Below are positions 1 through 8,712 of a stretch of 64,000 nucleotides of DNA, one piece after another. The position numbers were made by a program, and so were the translations under genes. This DNA comes from Streptomyces sp. NBC_01717. Its GTDB lineage: Bacteria; Actinomycetota; Actinomycetes; Streptomycetales; Streptomycetaceae. How positions within the stretch are numbered: the stretch's first letter is position 1; each line of letters opens with the position of its first letter. The DNA is taken from the NCBI RefSeq assembly GCF_036248255.1, contig NZ_CP109179.1, forward strand, positions 1 through 64,000. The letters are read 5' to 3'. The notes under the pieces are model-generated. The model was not told where the DNA came from. It searched no databases and saw only the letters and a program-made list of their open reading frames with translations.

Positions 1-108
1 GCCTGGCTGGCCAGGAGGGGAGGGGGTTGCTCGTTTGTGGCAGGTTCGGCGTAGTGGGTGCATCACTATGATGCAGCATGTAGTGTTGGTGAAAATGCGA
101 GACGTCCC

Positions 109-480
109 TCAGGGGGTCGGTAGGGATATATTTGCAAGGTTGAGGGTCTCGATGGTGTGGGGGTCTACGGTGTAATGGACGCGGCTCACCCCGGCTGTTA
201 TCAATGCTATTTGGCAGCGTGGGCAGGGCTTTGCGAGTTGTGCGGCGCCAGCTGCATCCACGCGGGCAACATAGATGGTGGAGCCCGCCGTTCGCGCAGC
301 GCGGCGGAGGACGGCTTCTTCGGCATGGAAGGTGGCGTGGAGGAAGGTGATTGCCGGATCGTTGCGGCGCCGGTTCGGGGATGCCGCAATTACCCGCGTG
401 CCCGCTGTGAGGACCGCGCCGACTCTGTGCCGGCACTGGGAACGCAGCGCCTGCTTCAGCGCCAGGTTAATCATCGTCAA
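109..480 (-). CDS. Cytidine/deoxycytidylate deaminase-like protein
   Basis: A 123-residue zinc-dependent deaminase of the CDA/dCMP family. The zinc and catalytic signature is complete: H52-A-E54 followed by P85-C86-P-R-C89. The family hydrolytically deaminates cytosine in a base, nucleoside or nucleotide, and the actual substrate cannot be read from this sequence. It is divergent from the helicase gene starting at 632, with about 150 bp between the two starts that must hold both promoters. Its position beside a nuclease/ATPase locus recalls the antiphage dCTP/dCMP deaminases, but that role is only inferred. A housekeeping or salvage enzyme, or a gene carried in by a mobile element, is equally possible. 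Confidence 0.75.
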   Translation of the reverse strand: MTMINLALKQALRSQCRHRVGAVLTAGTRVIAASPNRRRNDPAITFLHATFHAEEAVLRRAARTAGSTIYVARVDAAGAAQLAKPCPRCQIALITAGVSRVHYTVDPHTIETLNLANISLPTP

Positions 481-631
481 CGTACCAGTGCTTTCGGGCC
501 AGTTGAGGGGTGGACCCCTCCGTGTGGCTGGAGTCTAGTCGCTGGGTCTGAAGCTCTCACTGGAAGAAGAAGCCTTCTCGTCAACGTATGTCGGTACGGC
601 ACGCGATTACCTTCTCAGGAGAATGTAGAAA
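481..631. promoter_or_regulatory. Divergent intergenic region, deaminase/helicase
   Basis: About 150 bp separate the two divergent starts. The helicase-side ribosome binding site AGGAG lies at about 616-620. I see no convincing palindrome or -10/-35 pair here. Confidence 0.4.
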
Positions 632-3295
632 GTGTTCACGCTCCGGCTCAAAGAACACCAGGTAGACCAGAAGTCAGCCTTCCGTAAGTGGGTGGGATTC
701 CCTGCAAGATCATCTGTGCCCCCTCAGGGGGCACGGGGCACGATCGTGTCCGCGACCGGATCGGGGAAGACCATCACCGCCGCCGCGTGCGCGCTGGAGT
801 GCTTCCCTGGCGGGCGGATCCTCGTCACCGTCCCGACTCTGGACCTGCTCGCGCAGACCGCCCAGGCGTGGCGTCTGGTGGGTCACCGGGCCCCGATGGT
901 CGCGGTGTGCTCGCTGGAGAACGATCCGGTGCTGAACGAGCTGGGCGTGCGCACCACTACCAACCCGATCCAACTGGCACTGTGGGCCGGGAGCGGGCCC
1001 GTCGTCGTGTTCGCCACCTACGCCTCCCTGGTGGACCGCGAGGACATCGACGCACCAGTGGGCCAGCGGAAGGTCCGCGGGCCGCTCGAGGCCGCTCTGG
1101 CAGGCGGGGAGCGGCTCTACGGACAGCAGATGGCCCCGTTCGACCTCGCGATCGTCGATGAGGCCCACGGCACCGCCGGTGATCTTGGTAGGCCGTGGGC
1201 GGCCATCCACGACAACCAGCGAATCCCCGCCGACTTCCGGCTCTACCTCACCGCCACCCCTCGCATCCTGGCCTCACCCCGGCCGCAGAAGGGCACGGAC
1301 GGCCAGGAGTTGGAGCTCGCCTCGATGGGCCAGGACTCCGAGACCTACGGGCCATGGCTGGCCGAGCTCGGGCTCTCAGAAGCGATCGAGCGGGGCATCC
1401 TCGCGGGCTTCGAGATCGACGTCCTGGAGATCCGCGACCCCGAGCCCGCCCTCGGGGAATCGGACGAGGCGCAGCGAGGCCGACGCCTCGCTCTCCTGCA
1501 GACCGCGCTCCTCGAGCACGCGGCCGCGGACAACCTGCGCACCGTCATGACCTTCCACCAGAAAGTCGAGGAAGCCGCCGCGTTCGCGGAGAAGATGCCG
1601 GCGACGGCAGCCGAGCTGTACGTCACCGAGACGTCCGACGACGACCTGGCGGCCGCGGACCGGCTGCCGAAGTCCTCGATCGACGCTGAGTTCTACGAAC
1701 TCGAGGCCGGCCGCCACGTACCCCCGGACCGCGTCTGGTCTGCCTGGCTCTGCGGCGACCACCTCGTCACCGAACGCCGCGAAATCCTGCACCAGTTCGC
1801 CAATGGAATCGACGCCGCCGGCCGACGCGTACACAGAGCATTCCTCGCCAGCTGCCGCGTACTCGGAGAAGGCGTCGACATCACCGGCGAACGTGGAGTG
1901 GAAGCCATCTGCTTCGCCGACACCCGCGGCTCGCAAGTGGAGATCGTCCAGAACATCGGCCGCGCGCTCCGGCTCAACCGCGACGGCACCACGAAGGTCG
2001 CCAGGATCATCGTGCCGGTGTTCCTGGAGCCCGGCGAGGACCCAACCGACATGGTCGCCTCCGCCAGCTACCGCCCCCTCGTAGCCGTCCTCCAAGGCCT
2101 CCGCTCGCACGATGAACGACTCGTCGAGCAACTCGCCAACCGGGCCCTCACCAGCGGGCAGCGCAAGGTGCACCTCCGGCGCGACGAGGACGGGCGGATC
2201 ATCGGCGCCGGCGGCGAGGTAGGCAAGGACCAGGACCAGGACGACACCGACGCCGCAGCCAAGTCCGCCCTGCTCCACTTCTCCTCTCCCAGGGACGCGG
2301 CAACCATCGCGGCCCTCCTGCGCACCCGGGTCTACCGGCCCGAATCCCTGGTCTGGCTCGAGGGCTACCAAGCCCTGCTCCGCTGGCGCACCGAGAACCA
2401 GACCACCGGCCTCTACGCCGTTCCCTACGATGCCGAGACCGAGGTCGGCACGACGAAAACCTTTCCGCTCGGAAGGTGGGTCCACCAACAGCGGAAATCA
2501 CTGCGGACCGGGGAGCTAGAGCCACGCCGCAAGACCCTGCTCGACACGCCGGAGGCCGGGATGGTCTGGGAACCGGGCGACGAGGCATGGGAGAACAAAC
2601 TCGCCGCGCTGCGGTCCTACCGGCGCGCCACCGGGCACCTCGCACCCCGCCAGGACGCCGTGTGGGGCGAAGCCGACAACGAGCTCGTGCCCATCGGGCA
2701 GCTGATCGCCAACCTCCGCCGCAAGAACGGCCTCGGAAAAAACCCCGCACGCGCGCAAGAGCGAGCCGCGCAGCTGGAGGCGATCGACCCCGACTGGAAC
2801 TGCCCCTGGCCACTCGACTGGCAACGCCACCACCGCGTGCTCGCCGATCTGGTCGACGCCGACGGCGTCCTGCCGGCCATCGATCCGGGGGTGCTGTTCG
2901 AGGGCGACGACCTGGGCAAGTGGCTCCAGCGGCAAAAGCACCCGGGCACCTGGGCGCAACTGTCCACCGAGCAGCAGGAACGGCTGTCCGCACTGGGGGT
3001 GAGGCCGCTCGAGGCTCCGGCCCCCGCCCCGTCGGCCAAGCCTTCGGCGAAGGGCCCGAACAAGGCGCAGTTGGCATTCCAGCGCGGCCTTGCGGCCCTC
3101 GCACAATGGGTAGAACGCGAAGGCGCCGACCGGCCTATCCCCCGCGGCCACAGCGAACAGATCACCGTCGACGGCGAGACAGAACCCGTGACCGTACGGC
3201 TCGGCGTATGGATCTCCAACACCCGCGCGAGACGGGACCGGCTTGCCCAGGAGCAGCTGGACGCGCTGCGGGAACTGGGCGTGGAATGGGCGTAG
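632..3295 (+). CDS. DEAD/DEAH-type SF2 helicase with helicase-associated domains
   Basis: An 887-residue superfamily 2 ATPase. The GTG start at 632 is preceded by AGGAG. Visible motifs are Walker A ATGSGKT (41-47), DEAH (176-179), the motif III-like TATP, and motif VI QNIGRALR (440-447). The C-terminal third carries repeated Trp-rich helicase-associated (HA) segments and ends in an ELGVEWA-type sequence. Proteins of this type are common near the ends of Streptomyces linear replicons (TtrA-like helicases linked to conjugation). It may therefore belong to replicon biology rather than to the downstream nuclease locus, from which it is separated by about 250-330 bp. Short fragments of the same family recur at 33120-33167 and 47176-47244. 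Confidence 0.85.
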   Translation: MFTLRLKEHQVDQKSAFRKWVGFPARSSVPPQGARGTIVSATGSGKTITAAACALECFPGGRILVTVPTLDLLAQTAQAWRLVGHRAPMVAVCSLENDPVLNELGVRTTTNPIQLALWAGSGPVVVFATYASLVDREDIDAPVGQRKVRGPLEAALAGGERLYGQQMAPFDLAIVDEAHGTAGDLGRPWAAIHDNQRIPADFRLYLTATPRILASPRPQKGTDGQELELASMGQDSETYGPWLAELGLSEAIERGILAGFEIDVLEIRDPEPALGESDEAQRGRRLALLQTALLEHAAADNLRTVMTFHQKVEEAAAFAEKMPATAAELYVTETSDDDLAAADRLPKSSIDAEFYELEAGRHVPPDRVWSAWLCGDHLVTERREILHQFANGIDAAGRRVHRAFLASCRVLGEGVDITGERGVEAICFADTRGSQVEIVQNIGRALRLNRDGTTKVARIIVPVFLEPGEDPTDMVASASYRPLVAVLQGLRSHDERLVEQLANRALTSGQRKVHLRRDEDGRIIGAGGEVGKDQDQDDTDAAAKSALLHFSSPRDAATIAALLRTRVYRPESLVWLEGYQALLRWRTENQTTGLYAVPYDAETEVGTTKTFPLGRWVHQQRKSLRTGELEPRRKTLLDTPEAGMVWEPGDEAWENKLAALRSYRRATGHLAPRQDAVWGEADNELVPIGQLIANLRRKNGLGKNPARAQERAAQLEAIDPDWNCPWPLDWQRHHRVLADLVDADGVLPAIDPGVLFEGDDLGKWLQRQKHPGTWAQLSTEQQERLSALGVRPLEAPAPAPSAKPSAKGPNKAQLAFQRGLAALAQWVEREGADRPIPRGHSEQITVDGETEPVTVRLGVWISNTRARRDRLAQEQLDALRELGVEWA

Positions 3296-3622
3296 AGCAG
3301 CACTCGGTCGGTGGCCCGCTGAACTCCGACGATAGTCCAAGCCGCTCATGGCGGCGCCGGACCGGATGTGCTGCGGGACCCGATGATGCCGTGAGGCCTC
3401 GAATGGCTGTCGCGCGGCCCAGGTCGTCTTCTTCGGCGGTAGGGCTTGATCAAAGGGTCACACCAGTGTTGTCATTCAGTACTCTCCGCGCACGATCCGT
3501 TCGTGCGCGTGACGTTCCAGCGTCGTTTGGGTGTTGGGGGATGCGTGAACAGCAGGTTAGTGAGCCGTCACCGGCTTGGGGGCGGGAGCACCTCACAGTC
3601 AGCATCTCGCCTACTCGTGATC

Positions 3623-4270
3623 ATGGATGTGTTGGGAACTCCCGCAGATCGGGACGGTGCCGTGCCCGGTGCTGTCAAAGCGGTGCGCTCCCTCACTCGG
3701 CTGGTGAAGATCGATTTCTGGCTGCGCAATCCGGACTACCTGGCTCATGAGCTGTTGACCGAAGTGGAGGAAGGCCGTCAGCCTCCACAGGACACGCTGC
3801 TCTTGGTCGCAGGCATGATCGGCGGGACAGCGCCGTCACTGCATCGCTATCCGATGGCCAAGTACCTCTACGGGGCGTATGAGCGTCCCGACAACGCATT
3901 GGCCCTGCTGGCTTCCCGCAAGCACATCAAGATGCTGCGGGTCAATGAGAGCAGTGCCAACGCCCGCAAGGACTACTACCTCTTACTCAAGGGACAGGCC
4001 GCGGCGACCGCCCTGCGAGAGCAGGTTCCGCCGATGCAGTGGTACGTGCGTCAGGCTGAGGCCATCAGCTTGATACCGGAAGCCGTCAGCGGAGGGCTCA
4101 TGCGCCGGCGCCAGTACGAGCATCCAGGGTATGAAGCTGCGGTCAATGGCCGCCTGATCCCTGAGATCACTGAGGAAGTGACCAAACGGACGGAGGACGT
4201 GGCGGGGCGGTTTGGCCTTGTCTGGCCGCCGGCATCACAGGACGTCGCAGATGGGGGGCCGCAGACATGA
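3623..4270 (+). CDS. Small partner protein of the ATPase/nuclease locus (ABC-3C middle-component-like)
   Basis: About 215 residues from ATG 3623. A GTG at 3545 with a GGGGGA just upstream would add 26 residues, so the start is unsettled. I do not recognise the family by sequence. It is mainly helical, with a Lys/Arg-rich central stretch and a YYLLLKG strand that could belong to a winged helix. Its stop overlaps the ATPase start (ATGA at 4267), so the two are translationally coupled and probably act together. By position and size it matches the middle component (MC, LmuC-like) of ABC-3C/Lamassu systems. That assignment rests on synteny only. Codon 121 is a TTA, which makes translation dependent on the bldA tRNA in Streptomyces. 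Confidence 0.6.
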   Translation: MDVLGTPADRDGAVPGAVKAVRSLTRLVKIDFWLRNPDYLAHELLTEVEEGRQPPQDTLLLVAGMIGGTAPSLHRYPMAKYLYGAYERPDNALALLASRKHIKMLRVNESSANARKDYYLLLKGQAAATALREQVPPMQWYVRQAEAISLIPEAVSGGLMRRRQYEHPGYEAAVNGRLIPEITEEVTKRTEDVAGRFGLVWPPASQDVADGGPQT

Positions 4271-6480
4271 CCGAACTGTGGGAGGGCGGTGTTGATGCCG
4301 AACCCATCGTGGGTGCGGATGGGTGGATTGCTGAGGTCGTTCGCCGCTCTCGGTGCGGTGAGGAGGAGGTTCGCCAGGTCCTGGCTGCCGAATCGGTCCG
4401 GCCTCCGACAGGCTGGAGCACCGGTCGGCACACTTTGGAGGTGCGCGGGGTGCACTTCGCGGGGATCAAGCAGCTGCGGGATGCAGCTCCTGCTCCATTC
4501 TCCTTCGCCACCGCGGTTGGCCCGGGGGTCAGCGGGTTCGGCACTCATGAGGTGAACGACGCGGGCAAGTCGAGCTTTTTGCACATCATCTTGTGGGCTA
4601 TCCGCGGCCGGACCGATATCCAGGACGACGTCAAGAAGTGGCTCCGCGGTGTACTTGTGGAGCTCGCTGTCGATGGTGAGCGCATGGCATGCGTCTTTTC
4701 GATCCACAATCGACGCCCGCGCGGCACGGTGTGGTTGCTGGCTCCGGATGCCGAACTTCCGTGGGACGGTTTGAGGCAGGCCAGCGACGAGATCGTGCGC
4801 ACGGCCTTCGAGGCGAGCGGGGATGCCACGGTAGCTACCCCGGAGCTCACTGAGGAGATCAACAGGATTCTGCGCCCGTACGTGCAGCATGAGCTTGCCT
4901 CCTTCTCCTCCGGAGGAGACATGGAGCGCGTCATGGACGGGATCATGACGTCCCGTCTGGGCTTTGAAAGCATCCCCAGCTGGGCGGCCCGGCGCGAGAG
5001 CGACCGGATCGACGAGTCCGACGGGACCATGGGCAGACAGGGGTGGCCCACCTGGAGCGGCGCCCTGCTGATCAGCGACCCCAGCATCAAGGTCGTGCTG
5101 GGCGAGGAGACATTCGCAGCGGCACGCCTGCTGCAGGTCTATCTCGGCAGTCCTTGGGCTCCCGTCGCCGCCACCGCCCACGCTCACGTCAAGCAGTTGG
5201 AGAACCGCATCTCGGTGCTGACTCGGCAGGCCGAACAGGCCAGCACCGCACACAGTGGAAGCCTCGACGACCTCCAGCAAGAGATCGAGCAGATCGACGC
5301 CTCTCTCGCAGCCTTGTCACCCGCACCCGACCCTGTCCAGCTTGGTCAGCTCGCAGGCGAACTGCAGCAGGCTTCGGCGGCATATGCACAGGCCAATGCG
5401 GTGTGGCTGGAGCGCAGCGAAGCCTACGGGAACACTTCGAAGCTGCTGGAGTCCGCCGAAGCCGATCAGGCGGCACTCACGGAGGCAGCCCACACCCGAC
5501 GCTTCTGGCACGCGCTCAAGCCCACGTGCTGCCCTCGCTGCGAGACGGACGTCACCCCCGAGCGGTGGGCGGCGGAGAAATCCGGGAGCTGTTCTCTGTG
5601 CGCCAGTGATCTGGACCTGGACCTGGAAGCGGACCAGGAGCAGGAAGTGGCTGCGGCCTCGCCCCAGGATCTCCACCAGCTACTCACGGCCGGGGAATCC
5701 ATCGACTTGGATTCGCTCGACGACCTCACCCAGACCCGCCTGGCCATCCTGCAGCTGGAGGAAGCACTTGCGCAGGAAGAAGGTGCGCTGGACGACGCCA
5801 AGCGGCAGCGTGAGCAAGCCGCAGCCGTGCTGGCGAAGGCCCGCTCGCAACTGGAGAGCATCGACACCTCGGTGACCGAACGCCGCATGGCCCTGCAGCT
5901 GCGCCGCGCCGAGCTCAGCGGACAGCTCAGCGAGCGCCGCGGCGCCAAAGTCACACTGTTCAGCCAGCAGATCGACGCCCTGCGCAGGCGGTTGAAGATC
6001 GTCACTACTGCTGAGGCAGTATCAGTGGATAGGCGCGGCGCCGACCAGAGCGAACTTCTGGCGAAGGTCAACGAGAAACTGACCACCATCGGACAGCACC
6101 TGGGGGTCGCGCAGCTGACTCGTGCGGAGCTCAACGGCGGATGCCGGATGGATGTCACCAAGGGCGGCACGACCGTACCGTTCAGCAAGGTCAACGTGGG
6201 AGAACGGCTGCGCCTGAAGATCGCTGTGGTGGCAGCGCTGCTGCGGGTCGGGAAGGAGGCCGGCGTCACCCGGCACCCCGGCCTGCTCATTTTGGACTCC
6301 GTCGGACGCGAGGAGACCAACCCAGCACACGTTGCCCGCATGCTCGAAGAGCTCATCCAACTCACCGGTGAGATCCCCGGCCTGCAGGTCATCGTCACCA
6401 GCGCCCACGGCGCCTACCTGACCGATGCCCTGGGCCCTGATCGGACCTACCTGGCAGAGCCGGGGCATACGCTCTGGTGA
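4267..6480 (+). CDS. Rad50/SMC-like ATPase with zinc hook
   Basis: A 737-residue ABC-type ATPase. Walker A is GTHEVNDAGKSS (92-103). Long coiled-coil arms flank a zinc-hook-like tip with Cys421, Cys422, Cys425, Cys442 and Cys445 (CxxC...CxxC). The C-terminal lobe has a signature-like VNVGERLR segment, a Walker B strand LLILDS with D677 followed by VGREE, and an H-loop in VTSAHGAYL (His714). The usual Glu directly after the Walker B Asp is Ser here, with acidic residues four positions on, a variant seen in some prokaryotic SMC-like defence ATPases. The gene overlaps the small upstream gene by 4 bp and is 30 bp ahead of the nuclease gene. The likely role is sensing DNA ends or foreign DNA and gating the downstream effector (inferred). 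Confidence 0.85.
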   Translation: MTELWEGGVDAEPIVGADGWIAEVVRRSRCGEEEVRQVLAAESVRPPTGWSTGRHTLEVRGVHFAGIKQLRDAAPAPFSFATAVGPGVSGFGTHEVNDAGKSSFLHIILWAIRGRTDIQDDVKKWLRGVLVELAVDGERMACVFSIHNRRPRGTVWLLAPDAELPWDGLRQASDEIVRTAFEASGDATVATPELTEEINRILRPYVQHELASFSSGGDMERVMDGIMTSRLGFESIPSWAARRESDRIDESDGTMGRQGWPTWSGALLISDPSIKVVLGEETFAAARLLQVYLGSPWAPVAATAHAHVKQLENRISVLTRQAEQASTAHSGSLDDLQQEIEQIDASLAALSPAPDPVQLGQLAGELQQASAAYAQANAVWLERSEAYGNTSKLLESAEADQAALTEAAHTRRFWHALKPTCCPRCETDVTPERWAAEKSGSCSLCASDLDLDLEADQEQEVAAASPQDLHQLLTAGESIDLDSLDDLTQTRLAILQLEEALAQEEGALDDAKRQREQAAAVLAKARSQLESIDTSVTERRMALQLRRAELSGQLSERRGAKVTLFSQQIDALRRRLKIVTTAEAVSVDRRGADQSELLAKVNEKLTTIGQHLGVAQLTRAELNGGCRMDVTKGGTTVPFSKVNVGERLRLKIAVVAALLRVGKEAGVTRHPGLLILDSVGREETNPAHVARMLEELIQLTGEIPGLQVIVTSAHGAYLTDALGPDRTYLAEPGHTLW

Positions 6481-6510
6481 CGGCCGCCGTCGAGGAATTC
6501 AGGGGGAGAT

Positions 6511-8559
6511 GTGAGCCGCGTACTGGCGCGCTTGGAGTCCCTGCGCGAGGCCGAGGCTGACCTCACCCTGGACGCTTTGGGAGGTATGGAAGCGATTCTG
6601 GCTGACCAGGAAGACCTCCTGGCCTCACCCGAGATGCCGCTTCTGGTCAGCGTGCTGCTGCACGAGTGGCCGCAGCTGCCAGCACCGGAGCAAGCCGCAG
6701 CCTTAATCGTCGAGAGCATCCCGGTACAGGACGCCTTCGCACTTGAAGACATCGTTGACGATGCTCTCTCTTGTCCCGAGGCTCTTCCGCTGCTGGCCAC
6801 CCCCATCAGCCGAGCCTTGCTGCGCCGGGCCGGTGGCGCCGACGCCGAGGCCGGAATCGCCTTGGAAGGGCTGACGCGCCTGGCTCTGGGCGGCTGGATC
6901 CGCTCGCTGCAGGTGCGCAGCCAGCTGGTCGAGCAAGCCACCGATCTGGCCGAAGGCATCGTGGGCTCCGATCCCGACCCCGTATTGATCCAGCGGGTCA
7001 TCCGCGCCCTGGGTGCTGCCGCCGAGTGGTGGGATGACGCTGAAGTGCCCTCCGCGCTGGAAAGCCTGCTGTCGCTGGAAGCCTGCGAAGACGACATCAC
7101 CTTCGAACTGGCCATGCTCCACATGCGAACTGGGTTGGCCAAGAACACCCTGGATGAGGCCGTTCCAGCGCTGCGGCAGGCCTTGGTGTGGCTGGACCGG
7201 TGCAGTCGCTACGAAGACCGCCTGGACGCCCGCATCTTCCACACCGCTCTGGACGCCCTGCTGTCTTTCACCGCCGGCAACGCCATCTCCGGCTCCACCC
7301 TCGAAGACCTGCACGCACTGGTGGTGGAGTACCGGCTGACCGGCCTCCGCGAGCGACCCACCTGGCGCCAGCCCCGAGCGGATGCCACCGCCGCCTGGGT
7401 GCAATTCACCGACCGACTGCACGCCCTGCACAGCCTCAACGAGGTGTGGTGGGACCCGCCGGCGCTCATCTCCTCCATTGCTCAGGCCTACAGCGCGCAC
7501 CGAACCATCCGTCTGCTCGTGCCGCCCGACATCCCCCACGCCGCCGAGGAGCCGCCCGCGTCTGGTGACGCCACAGCACTTCCACACCTGCTGCAGCCCC
7601 GGCTCATGAGCTCACTGACGGCCAGGGGTGACAGTTCCGCTTTCCTCGATCGGTGGTTGTCCCTCCACGCCGACGACCCCAGCACCAGCCAGGAAGCCCG
7701 GGCCGCAGTTCGTGAACTGCGTGACTTGATGCGCACCGGAGGCGGCAGTGAAGACCCAAAAGGCCGTGAGATCGAGGTCAGCGCCGTCACCTCGGCTCTG
7801 GCGCTGACTGCACCGGTGCGAGACCGCCTGACCGCTCTGCTACACAACGAGCCGGAGCTCGCCGAGGACCTCAACAAGTCCGGTCGGGCCGTCCTTGCCG
7901 CGCGCGAGCCCGATCTCAGCGACTACGCCAACACAATCTTGCGCGAGCTGCAGGAGGACATCGACCGGATCACCGGCATCGGCGGAGAAGCTGCACTTCG
8001 CGTCGAGGAACTGCTGGTCTTCCTCCTGCGCTACACGCGCTGGTCCATCGAGGCCGAGTCCGGCGGCCCGCTGGGCGAACCCTTCCTGCGGCCTTTCACC
8101 AAGGGAGAGGAATCGCCAAAGGAGGTCGATATGGCCAAAGACCTCGCCAAACGCCTGTACACGTCGGTCAGCACCAGCCCACGGTGGGAAGTGAAGAACA
8201 TCGGCTCCGGCCGCACCGACATCGTCCTGTTCTACGGCGCTTTCTACATCGTCATCGAATGCAAGCAGGAACCCAAGAACGCATCGATGGACTACCTGTG
8301 CACCCGTTACAGCGTTCAGCCCGCCGAGTACGGTGCCACTGATATCCCCGTGGGTTTTCTCGTTGTCCTCGACCTCACCCCCAAAACCCGCAAAGCGCTG
8401 CTCCACCAGTGCCTTCGCGTCACAGAGGTACCCCCAGCCGAACCCGGCGGCCGCCCCCACGCCGTGATCACCGTACGGATCCAGGGGAACACCAGATCCC
8501 CCTCGTACTCCTCAACTCCCGCTGCCTACCGCCAGCGCAGCCGTGTAGATCAGCCCTGA
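6511..8559 (+). CDS. Large helical protein with C-terminal PD-(D/E)XK nuclease domain
   Basis: 682 residues from GTG 6511, with AGGGGGAG just upstream. Residues 1 to about 500 look like HEAT-type helical repeats with no recognisable motif. The C-terminal part (about 530-640) has the core of a PD-(D/E)XK nuclease: D570 in RTDIVLFYG and E583-x-K585 in IVIECKQE, spaced as in restriction endonuclease-like folds. It follows the SMC-like ATPase by 30 bp in the same operon, so it is the likely effector that cuts DNA. In characterised Lamassu systems the nuclease is N-terminal, so this architecture is different. Codon 65 is TTA, suggesting bldA-dependent expression. Function is inferred; the nuclease motif is visible. 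Confidence 0.75.
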   Translation: MSRVLARLESLREAEADLTLDALGGMEAILADQEDLLASPEMPLLVSVLLHEWPQLPAPEQAAALIVESIPVQDAFALEDIVDDALSCPEALPLLATPISRALLRRAGGADAEAGIALEGLTRLALGGWIRSLQVRSQLVEQATDLAEGIVGSDPDPVLIQRVIRALGAAAEWWDDAEVPSALESLLSLEACEDDITFELAMLHMRTGLAKNTLDEAVPALRQALVWLDRCSRYEDRLDARIFHTALDALLSFTAGNAISGSTLEDLHALVVEYRLTGLRERPTWRQPRADATAAWVQFTDRLHALHSLNEVWWDPPALISSIAQAYSAHRTIRLLVPPDIPHAAEEPPASGDATALPHLLQPRLMSSLTARGDSSAFLDRWLSLHADDPSTSQEARAAVRELRDLMRTGGGSEDPKGREIEVSAVTSALALTAPVRDRLTALLHNEPELAEDLNKSGRAVLAAREPDLSDYANTILRELQEDIDRITGIGGEAALRVEELLVFLLRYTRWSIEAESGGPLGEPFLRPFTKGEESPKEVDMAKDLAKRLYTSVSTSPRWEVKNIGSGRTDIVLFYGAFYIVIECKQEPKNASMDYLCTRYSVQPAEYGATDIPVGFLVVLDLTPKTRKALLHQCLRVTEVPPAEPGGRPHAVITVRIQGNTRSPSYSSTPAAYRQRSRVDQP

Positions 8560-8654
8560 TCTAGCGATCTGACATTCTGGTGCGCCATGTCCGTTCAACG
8601 AGCGCCGCTCAGGGCGGCCGTACCTCCGAACTAGGGAAGGCAGCCGTCGCAGCC

Positions 8655-8691
8655 GGAGCCCCGGGCACCATGACTGATCTCTCGGGGCTCC
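8655..8691. terminator. Hairpin between convergent genes
   Basis: A 9-bp perfect stem, GGAGCCCCG (8655-8663) with CGGGGCTCC (8683-8691), lies between the convergent ends of the nuclease gene and the 8713-9747 gene. It could act as a bidirectional terminator. There is no U-run, as is usual in Streptomyces. Confidence 0.5.
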
Positions 8692-8712
8692 CATCCTGTG
8701 GGGCAAGGCGTT

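Noticed and set aside
1..108. Possible telomere or gene at the left edge
   Set aside because: No set of nested palindromes and no gene is visible; too short to judge.
1376..2488. A 370-residue minus-strand frame
   Set aside because: Antisense of the helicase; Gly/Val-rich with no domain.
3545..8559. Wadjet, BREX or DISARM system
   Set aside because: No JetA/JetD-type, PglZ, BrxC/L, methyltransferase or DrmB-type gene is present. The Rad50-like ATPase plus small partner plus nuclease fits ABC-3C/Lamassu better.
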